Assembly: GCF_000472705.1 (NCBI RefSeq)
Contig: NZ_KI421453.1
Location: 62,001-126,000, forward strand
From: Mesorhizobium erdmanii USDA 3471
GTDB lineage: Bacteria; Pseudomonadota; Alphaproteobacteria; Rhizobiales; Rhizobiaceae
Length of the DNA: 64,000 nt
Direction: 5' to 3'
Numbering within the stretch: the stretch's first letter is position 1; the number at the start of each line of letters is the position of its first letter. Positions 58,085 through 64,000 of the stretch are shown here, piece after piece. Made by a program: the position numbers and the translations under genes. The notes below the pieces were generated by a model. The model was given only the letters and a program-made list of their open reading frames with translations. It was not told the DNA's origin and made no database searches.

Positions 58085-59359
58085 ATGACCGGGAAATTGC
58101 CATTCGAAGCGTTATCGGTGGAGACGCTTGCAACGCGCCTCGGCAGGAACGAGGCGTTGAGTGCCAGGATTGGCAAGGACACGACACACTGGAAGGTCCG
58201 TGAGGTCGGCGACGGCAATCTGAACCTGGTGTTCATCGTCGAGGGCGCCAGCGGCGCCGCCGTGGTCAAGCAGGCCCTGCCCTATGTCCGCCTGGTCGGC
58301 GACAGCTGGCCGCTGCCGCTGAAGCGATCCTTCTTCGAATATCACGCTCTGACAAGGCAAGAGGCGCGCGCGCCGGGATCGGTGCCGGCGATCTATCACT
58401 TTGACGAAGGCCAGGCGCTGATCATCATGGAGTATCTGGCGCCGCCGCACGTCATTCTCAGGCGCGCCCTGATCGACGGGCGCCAGTTGCCCAACATTGC
58501 CAGGGATATCGGCCTGTTCATGGCCCGCACGCTGTTCCGCGGCTCCGATCTTTCGATGGTTGCCAGGGACCGCAAGGCCGACCTGGCGCTGTTCGCCGAT
58601 AATGTCGAACTTTGCGATATCACCGAGAATCTCGTGTTCTCCGATCCCTATTTCGACGCCAAGATGAACCGGCATACGTCGCCGCAGCTCGACGGTCTGG
58701 TTGCCGAACTGCGCGCCGATCGCGACCTCAAGGTCGAGGCGCAACGCCTGAAACACATCTTCGCCGCCAATGCCGAGACGCTGCTGCATGGCGACCTGCA
58801 TTCCGGCTCGATCATGGTCACCGACAGCGAGACCCGAATGATCGACCCGGAGTTCGCGTTTTACGGCCCGATGGCGTTCGACGTCGGCATGCTGCTCGCC
58901 AATTTCTGGATGTCCTTTTTCTCGCAACGCGGGCATGAGCAGAACGGAAAGCGCGATGCCATGCGCGCCTACCTGCTTGGGGTCACCGCCGAGACCTGGG
59001 CGGTGTTCCGCGCCGAGTTCTCGCATCTATGGCGCAGCGAGCGGACCGGCATGCTCTACCAGAAGAGCCTGTTCGAGGATCAGGGAGACAGGCTGGGCGC
59101 CGAGCAGGCGCTCGACCATGTGCTGCACGGGATCTGGACCGACCTGCTCGGCTTTGCCGGGATCGAGGTGCACAGGCGCATCCTCGGCCTAGCCCACAAT
59201 GCCGATTTCGAGGCCATCGGCGATGAGGACCTACGCGCCTCCTGCGAGGCGAAGGCACTCAAATTCGGCCGTCACATCGCCGTCAACCGGCGCCAGATAC
59301 ACAGCATCGACGAGGTCAACACCCTGGCCGCCTTGATCGAACGGGAGAACAGCATTTGA
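58085..59359 (+). CDS. mtnK: 5-methylthioribose kinase
   Basis: A 424-residue kinase of the aminoglycoside phosphotransferase fold. GDGNLNLVFIVEGASGAAVV is the N-lobe glycine region, VVKQALPYVR carries the ATP Lys, MEYLAPPHVILRRALIDG is typical for MtnK, LLHGDLHSGSIMVT holds the catalytic Asp and MIDPEFAFYGPMAFDVG the metal Asp. It phosphorylates 5-methylthioribose (or 5-deoxyribose) at C1. I chose the ATG at 58085, after GGGAGGGAG; the longer frame would cover the operator. It overlaps mtnA by four bases. Confidence 0.9.
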   Translation: MTGKLPFEALSVETLATRLGRNEALSARIGKDTTHWKVREVGDGNLNLVFIVEGASGAAVVKQALPYVRLVGDSWPLPLKRSFFEYHALTRQEARAPGSVPAIYHFDEGQALIIMEYLAPPHVILRRALIDGRQLPNIARDIGLFMARTLFRGSDLSMVARDRKADLALFADNVELCDITENLVFSDPYFDAKMNRHTSPQLDGLVAELRADRDLKVEAQRLKHIFAANAETLLHGDLHSGSIMVTDSETRMIDPEFAFYGPMAFDVGMLLANFWMSFFSQRGHEQNGKRDAMRAYLLGVTAETWAVFRAEFSHLWRSERTGMLYQKSLFEDQGDRLGAEQALDHVLHGIWTDLLGFAGIEVHRRILGLAHNADFEAIGDEDLRASCEAKALKFGRHIAVNRRQIHSIDEVNTLAALIERENSI

Positions 59360-60450
59360 ACGTAGGCGACCGCCACTACCGAACCATCTGGCTGAGCGAT
59401 GACGGACGTTCGGTTGACATCATCGACCAGCGCTGGCTGCCGCATGACTTTCGCATCGAGACGGTCAGCACCGTCGCCGGCATCGCGACGGCGATCCGCG
59501 ACATGTGGGTGCGCGGTGCGCCGCTGATCGGCGTTACCGCTGCCTATGGCGTTGCCATGCAGATGGCGGATGACGCGTCCGACGAAGCGCTCGATGCGGT
59601 TTGGGAGGCGCTGCACGAGACGCGCCCGACGGCGATCAACCTGCGCTGGGCTCTTGATGAGATGCGGCGTTTCCTCGAGCCGCTGCCAAAGGAACAACGC
59701 GCCGCGGCCGCCTATCGGCGCGCCAGTGAGATCGCCGACCAGGATGTCGGATTGAACCGCGCCATCGGCGAGAACGGACTTGCCATCATCAAGGCGATCG
59801 CGGCGCGCAAGCCGCCGGGCGAAACCGTCAATATCCTGACCCACTGCAATGCCGGCTGGCTGGCGACCGTCGACTACGGTACCGCGACGGCGCCGATTTA
59901 TCTGGCAACCGAAGCCGGTATCCCGGTCCATGTCTATGTCGACGAAACGCGGCCGCGCAATCAGGGCGCCCAGCTGACCGCCTGGGAGATGGCCGGCCAT
60001 GGCGTGCCGCATACGCTGATCGTCGACAATGCCGGCGGCCACCTGATGCAACGCGGTGCGATCGACATGGTCATCGTCGGCACCGATCGCACCACCGCCG
60101 ACGGCGATGTCTGCAACAAGATCGGCACCTATCTGAAGGCACTCGCCGCTGCCGACAATGACGTGCCGTTCTATGTCGCGCTGCCCTCGCCGACCATTGA
60201 CTGGACGGTCCATGACGGGCTGGCCGAAATCCCCATCGAGCAGCGCTCGGCTGACGAGGTCTCGCTGGTGTGGGGCAAGACCGCCGGCGGTGAAATCGCC
60301 CAGGTACGCATCTCGCCCGAGGCGACGCCGGCCGCGAACCCGGCCTTCGACGTCACCCCGGCGCGGCTGGTGACCGGGCTGATCACCGAACGCGGTGTCG
60401 CCAAGGCTTCGCGCGAGGGCCTGAAGGCAATGTTCCCCGAGAGGGGATAG
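59356..60450 (+). CDS. mtnA: Methylthioribose-1-phosphate isomerase
   Basis: A 364-residue MtnA/eIF-2B-family aldose-ketose isomerase. The catalytic Cys is in ILTHCNAGWLATVDYGTA and the catalytic Asp in VIVGTDRTTADGDVCNKIGT. MWVRGAPLIGVTAAYGVAMQ is the N-terminal signature. It turns methylthioribose-1-phosphate into the ribulose form, the aldolase substrate in a DHAP shunt. The start is a TTG that overlaps the mtnK stop (TTGA), with GGGAG about 9 bases before. None of the later genes of the classical methionine salvage route (mtnB, mtnC, mtnD) is next to it. Confidence 0.92.
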   Translation: MNVGDRHYRTIWLSDDGRSVDIIDQRWLPHDFRIETVSTVAGIATAIRDMWVRGAPLIGVTAAYGVAMQMADDASDEALDAVWEALHETRPTAINLRWALDEMRRFLEPLPKEQRAAAAYRRASEIADQDVGLNRAIGENGLAIIKAIAARKPPGETVNILTHCNAGWLATVDYGTATAPIYLATEAGIPVHVYVDETRPRNQGAQLTAWEMAGHGVPHTLIVDNAGGHLMQRGAIDMVIVGTDRTTADGDVCNKIGTYLKALAAADNDVPFYVALPSPTIDWTVHDGLAEIPIEQRSADEVSLVWGKTAGGEIAQVRISPEATPAANPAFDVTPARLVTGLITERGVAKASREGLKAMFPERG

Positions 60451-60485
60451 CCGGCAGTATCGGGCCGACCAACTACCGCGCGGAT

Positions 60486-61025
60486 TTAGTATAGCGGCTT
60501 GCTCATGTGGTTCGGCGTTGGCCACTTCTCGGTGACGCCGGGCTGCACCGGACGCTCGAGATAGGTCGACAGCACCACATAGCTGCGCGTCGAGGTGACG
60601 CCAGGTGTCTCGTAAAGCCGAGCGAGGAGGCCTTCCAGCGCTCTCGTATCTTCCGTGCGGACCTTCAGCAGCATGCAGGTATCGCCGGCGACGGTGTGGA
60701 TCTCCTCCACCTCCGGGTATTGCGAGACCGCCATCAGTTCCGGCGTCTTGCCCCAGCCCCTGGTGTCGATATGGACGAAGGCAAGCAGTGGCTTCTTCAC
60801 CGCCTTGGGATCGATGATGACAGCGGTGCCGCGAATGGCGCCGCTGCGTCGAAGGCGCTTGACGCGCTCGTGAGCGGCTGGCGGCGAAAGACCGACGCGG
60901 TCCCCCAGTTCGGCATAGCTGACCGTGGCATCGTCGACGAGGACGCCTAATATTCTTCGGTCAATCTCGTCGATGTCGCGGGCCGCTGGTGTGTTCCGCC
61001 GAATGGTATCTGTTTCTTCATCCAT
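60486..61025 (-). CDS. Lrp/AsnC family transcriptional regulator
   Basis: A 179-residue feast/famine regulator. Residues about 18-65 are the HTH (LGVLVDDATVSYAELGDRVG, then LSPPAAHERVKRLRRSGAI). Residues about 75-160 form the RAM ligand domain (VSQYPEVEEIHTVAGDTCML). I chose the ATG at 61025 (MDEETDTIRR). A longer frame to 61091 would reach the divergent MFS gene. It probably controls that transporter in response to an amino acid. Confidence 0.88.
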   Translation of the reverse strand: MDEETDTIRRNTPAARDIDEIDRRILGVLVDDATVSYAELGDRVGLSPPAAHERVKRLRRSGAIRGTAVIIDPKAVKKPLLAFVHIDTRGWGKTPELMAVSQYPEVEEIHTVAGDTCMLLKVRTEDTRALEGLLARLYETPGVTSTRSYVVLSTYLERPVQPGVTEKWPTPNHMSKPLY

Positions 61026-61073
61026 ATCGACAATCCTGATTGCCACGGAATTTAATACGGCCATTATGCTGAT

Positions 61074-62246
61074 ATGTCGAACAGCAATCAAGCCGCAGTG
61101 CCAGCCGATACCAGGCCGCCAATCCCGGCCCTCGCCTATCTGTTGACCGGATGCATCGCGGTGATCGGCTCGAATTCGCTGGTCCTAGGGCCGATAGCTC
61201 CGGCCGTGGCCGCGTCCTTCACAAGCAGCGTGCCAACCGTGATGATCGCGGCAGCCGCTTTTGGCCTTGGGACATCGGCGAGCGCCCTGTTCCTGGCCCG
61301 CCACATCGACCGGCTCGGCGCCCGCCGGATGCTGCAAGGGGCATTGCTGTTGCTGGCCATGGCCCTGATTGCCAGCGCTGCCGCACCGATACTGATCATG
61401 CTGGTCGCGGCCCAGCTGGTCGCCGGTATTGCCGCCGGCGTCGCCATGCCGGCGATCTATGCCAGTTCGGCGGCGATCGCGCCACCCGGCCGCGAAAGCG
61501 GCACCATCGGCGTCGTGCTGACCGGATGGACACTCAGCATGGTGGCTGGCGTTTCGCTGTCGGCGGTACTTGCCGATCTGGTGCATTGGCGCGCCGTCTT
61601 TGCCGCCGTCGCGATACTTACCGCCCTGGCATGGGTGGGGCTGACGATGTCGTCGTTAAGCGACGCCCGGAAAGCCGGGCCCGCACCCGCCCCATCGGAG
61701 GCGCTGAGCATTCCCGGAATTCTGCCGCTGCTGGTTGCCTGCGCCGCCTTCATGACCTCGTTCTACGGTGTCTATGGCTATCTGGGTGACCATCTTCATG
61801 TCGGCCTCGGAGAGCCGGTCAGCGCCAATGGGCTGGCCGCGCTCGCCTATGGCGTGGGCTTCGGCACGGCAGCACTTCTCGACGGTGCCATCGATCGGAT
61901 GGGTGCCCGTCGCGTCATGCCGTTCGCCTATCTTCTTGTCGCCGCCGTCTATGTCGGCATTGCCGCGACAAGCGACAGTTTCAGCCTGACGCTCGCCATG
62001 GTGGCGGTGTGGGGACTAGCCAATCATTTCGGCTTGAACGTCCTGGTGACGTGCCTCTCGGCGCTCGATCCCTCACGGCGCGGCACGATCATGGGCCTGA
62101 ACAGCGCGGTGACCTATCTGGCGGTCTTTATCGGCACCACCGGATTCGGGCCGCTCTATTCCAGCTTCGGGTTTGCCTTCTGCGCGATGGTCGCGGCGCT
62201 GCTCATGCTGGTTGCCGCAGCGGCGGCGGCATGGCGCACGCGATAA
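61074..62246 (+). CDS. MFS transporter, DHA1-like
   Basis: A 390-residue permease with twelve predicted spans and no signal peptide. SNSLVLGPIAPAVAASFTSS is the first span, FLARHIDRLGARRMLQGALL holds the loop 2-3 motif (D-R-x-G-x-R). GVVLTGWTLSMVAGVSLSAV resembles the antiporter motif C region. It is divergent from an Lrp regulator over 48 bases, a pattern often seen with amino acid exporters. No clear ribosome site precedes the ATG at 61074; a leaderless start is possible. Confidence 0.85.
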   Translation: MSNSNQAAVPADTRPPIPALAYLLTGCIAVIGSNSLVLGPIAPAVAASFTSSVPTVMIAAAAFGLGTSASALFLARHIDRLGARRMLQGALLLLAMALIASAAAPILIMLVAAQLVAGIAAGVAMPAIYASSAAIAPPGRESGTIGVVLTGWTLSMVAGVSLSAVLADLVHWRAVFAAVAILTALAWVGLTMSSLSDARKAGPAPAPSEALSIPGILPLLVACAAFMTSFYGVYGYLGDHLHVGLGEPVSANGLAALAYGVGFGTAALLDGAIDRMGARRVMPFAYLLVAAVYVGIAATSDSFSLTLAMVAVWGLANHFGLNVLVTCLSALDPSRRGTIMGLNSAVTYLAVFIGTTGFGPLYSSFGFAFCAMVAALLMLVAAAAAAWRTR

Positions 62247-62353
62247 AGCGCGCTTCCTTGACACCATTGTTCCAGTCGACGGAACGTGATTGGCCAGCAG
62301 CCTTTCGTCCGGTTGACAGCGCAGCCCTGCCCTTCCATACAAAGCCCGTTAAT

Positions 62354-62561
62354 GTTCTCAGGGCGGGGTGAAAGTCCCCACCGGCGGTAACGGTTTCGGC
62401 CGAAGCCCGCGAGCGCTTTCCAAGTCCACGCATCTGCGTGGACTCTTAAGTGCTAGTGCGTCCTCAACGCGTCCAAAAAGACGCGTGGCGCTCTAGTTGG
62501 AAAGGTCAGCAGATCCGGTGTGATTCCGGAGCCGACGGTTAGAGTCCGGATGAAAGAGAAC
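62354..62561 (+). ncRNA. FMN riboswitch (RFN element)
   Basis: The closing helix is GTTCTC (62354-62359) with GAGAAC (62556-62561). The conserved core follows: AGGGCGGGGTGAAAGTCCCC, ACCGGCGGTAA, AGCCCGCGAGCG, then CAGCAGATCCGGTGTGATTC, CGGAGCCGACGGT and AGTCCGGATG. The variable arm is enlarged by two perfect hairpins: AGTCCACGCA with TGCGTGGACT (62423-62444) and ACGCGTC with GACGCGT (62467-62486). It controls ribH 81 bases downstream. The intervening GC-rich stretch has no clear T-tract, so control of translation is more likely. Confidence 0.95.
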
Positions 62562-62642
62562 GAAACGGAAAACGGACCGCTCCGGCGGGCCGGATTGCGT
62601 ATCGTGCGTCCTGATTCTGGTTCGAAACGGAAGGATGGACCC

Positions 62643-63116
62643 ATGAATCAGCATTCCCACAAAGACTATGAAACCACCCGCATCGCCGTTATCCGTGCGC
62701 GCTGGCACGCCGATATCGTCGACCAGTGCGTAAAGGCCTTCGAGGCGGAACTTGCCGACATCGGGGGCGATCGCTTTGCCGTCGATGTCTTCGACGTGCC
62801 CGGCGCCTACGAAATCCCGCTGCACGCCAAGACCCTGGCTGAGACCGGCCGCTATGCCGCGATCCTCGGCACGGCGTTCGTCGTCAATGGCGGCATCTAC
62901 CGGCACGAGTTCGTCGCCGGCGCCGTCATCGACGGCATGATGAACGTGCAGTTGTCGACCGGCGTGCCGGTGCTTTCGGCCGTGCTGACGCCGCACAATT
63001 ACCACGACAGCGCCGAGCACCACCGCTTCTTCTTCGAGCACTTCACCGTCAAGGGTAAGGAAGCGGCCAAGGCGTGTGTGGAAATTCTCGCCGCACGGGA
63101 AAAGATCCCGGCATGA
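62643..63116 (+). CDS. ribH: 6,7-dimethyl-8-ribityllumazine synthase, type II
   Basis: A 157-residue enzyme for the last-but-one step of riboflavin synthesis. Key segments are VPGAYEIPLHAKTLAE, GTAFVVNGGIYRHEFVAGAV and the catalytic His region in HNYHDSAEHHRFFFEHFTVK. Length and sequence type match the RibH2 enzymes of Brucella and Mesorhizobium, which form decamers and stand apart from the main rib operon. GGAAGGA precedes the ATG at 62643. The FMN riboswitch directly upstream regulates it. Confidence 0.95.
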   Translation: MNQHSHKDYETTRIAVIRARWHADIVDQCVKAFEAELADIGGDRFAVDVFDVPGAYEIPLHAKTLAETGRYAAILGTAFVVNGGIYRHEFVAGAVIDGMMNVQLSTGVPVLSAVLTPHNYHDSAEHHRFFFEHFTVKGKEAAKACVEILAAREKIPA

Positions 63117-63184
63117 AATCTTCCCGGCCGGGTGGAAATCGCGATAACACCCGGTAGTATTTGCGAAAAGTCGGGAGGATGCCG

Positions 63185-64000
63185 GTGCAGACCAAGAAGA
63201 TCATCAATGACGGCAACCGCGCCGTCGACGAGATGCTCGAAGGAATCCTCGCTGCGCATCCTCGCCACCTCAGAAGCGCGGACGGCAGCCCGCGCTCGAT
63301 CATCGCCCGCGACGGGCCGCGGCCCGGCAAGGTCGGCTTGGTGATCGGCGGCGGCTCCGGCCATGAGCCGACCTTTCTCGGCTTTGTCGGCAAGGGGCTG
63401 GCGGACGCGGCGGCCATCGGCAATGTCTTTGCCTCGCCGCCGCCCGATCCGATTCTGGAATGCGCCAAGGCGGTGAGCGGCGGCGCCGGCGTCCTGTTCA
63501 TGTATGGCAACTATGCCGGCGACGTGATGAATTTCGACATGGCGGCCGAGATGGCAGCCATGGACGACATCGAGGTGCGCACCGTGCTGACCACCGACGA
63601 CGTCGCCTCGGCACCGCACGACCAGCGGCACAAGCGCCGCGGCGTCGCCGGGAATTTCTTCATCTTCAAGGCGGCCGGCGCCGCCTGCGACCGGATGCTC
63701 CCCTTGGACGAGGTCGAGCGCATCGCACGCAAGGCCAACGACCACACCTTCACCATGGGCGTGGCGCTGTCGCCCTGCTCGCTGCCGCAGACAAGGCGGC
63801 CGAATTTCGAGATCGGCGCCGACGAAATGGAAATCGGCATGGGCATCCATGGCGAACCCGGCATCGCGCGGGGCACGCTCAAAACCGCTGACGAGATCAC
63901 CGACGAGATGCTGGACAAGATTTTCGCCGAGATGGCGCCGAAACGCGGCGACACGGTCGCGGTGCTGGTCAATTCGCTCGGCTCGACGCCGCTGATGGAG
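63185..64000 (+). CDS. dhaK: Dihydroxyacetone kinase, DhaK domain (3' end outside window)
   Basis: About 272 residues of a DhaK-type sugar-binding subunit are present. The substrate loop is VIGGGSGHEPTFLGFVGKGL, followed by AIGNVFASPPPDPILECAKA and MYGNYAGDVMNFDMAAEMAA. The His that binds the substrate covalently should lie in the HTFTMGVALSPCSLP region or shortly after. I chose the GTG at 63185 because GGGAGG ends 6 bases before it; the ATG at 63179 abuts GGAGG with no spacing. Whether the gene also carries the DhaL ATPase domain cannot be seen. Tetrose kinases of the same family are an alternative. Confidence 0.85.
   Translation, partial: MQTKKIINDGNRAVDEMLEGILAAHPRHLRSADGSPRSIIARDGPRPGKVGLVIGGGSGHEPTFLGFVGKGLADAAAIGNVFASPPPDPILECAKAVSGGAGVLFMYGNYAGDVMNFDMAAEMAAMDDIEVRTVLTTDDVASAPHDQRHKRRGVAGNFFIFKAAGAACDRMLPLDEVERIARKANDHTFTMGVALSPCSLPQTRRPNFEIGADEMEIGMGIHGEPGIARGTLKTADEITDEMLDKIFAEMAPKRGDTVAVLVNSLGSTPLME

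Noticed and set aside
51089..60450. Reading the cluster as a rhamnose operon because of the RhaD-like aldolase
   Set aside because: No rhamnose isomerase, rhamnulokinase or mutarotase is present, the regulator is SorC-type, and the kinase and isomerase are clear MtnK and MtnA.

Overview
The window looks like chromosome of a soil or root-associated alphaproteobacterium of the Hyphomicrobiales, most probably Mesorhizobium or a close relative. The reasons are high GC with a strong codon bias, many SBP-dependent importers, GntR/FCD, LysR, SorC and Lrp regulators, a type II lumazine synthase behind an FMN riboswitch, and intergenic palindromic repeats of the kind common in rhizobia. No rRNA, tRNA, CRISPR, prophage or insertion sequence was seen. 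Both edges cut genes (a 2OG-Fe(II) oxygenase at the left, dhaK at the right).

Region 1 (1-14560) is a catabolic cluster of unknown substrate. It holds a partial oxygenase, an FCD-type GntR regulator with a 16-bp perfect palindrome before it, two different enolase-superfamily enzymes, a complete dipeptide-type ABC importer (Tat-exported SBP, two permeases, fused double ATPase), a LysR regulator, a second closely related SBP, a protein with two DUF427 domains, a small secreted protein and an SDR dehydrogenase.

Region 2 (about 14600-43400) is a complete methylated-amine island. TmoXWV imports TMAO; Tmm oxidises trimethylamine to TMAO; Tdm splits TMAO to dimethylamine plus formaldehyde; DmmDABC demethylates dimethylamine to methylamine; GmaS, MgsABC and MgdABCD form the N-methylglutamate route that releases ammonium and a C1 unit. 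An XRE-cupin regulator sits beside tmm. Between the dmm and mgs genes lies a less well understood block: three small membrane proteins (95, 125 and 53 residues), an APC permease and two further proteins of unknown function. A second APC permease follows tdm. The promoters of tmm, the small-membrane-protein operon and tdm share a 24-bp element, which suggests one regulon.

Region 3 (43600-50900) holds a TetR-controlled RND efflux operon without an outer-membrane partner gene, a palindromic repeat element and a lone acyl-CoA synthetase.

Region 4 (51089-60450) groups a SorC regulator, a 684-residue class II aldolase/SDR fusion, a ribose-type ABC importer, MtnK and MtnA. This resembles a rhamnose operon in its aldolase, but the isomerase and kinase are those for 5-methylthioribose. 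I infer a scavenging version of the DHAP shunt for 5-methylthioribose or 5-deoxyribose, with aldolase and aldehyde-processing dehydrogenase in one polypeptide. A perfect 12-bp inverted repeat lies between the divergent importer and mtnKA operons.

Region 5 (60486-64000) has an Lrp regulator divergent from an MFS transporter, an FMN riboswitch with an enlarged variable arm controlling ribH, and the start of a dihydroxyacetone kinase gene.
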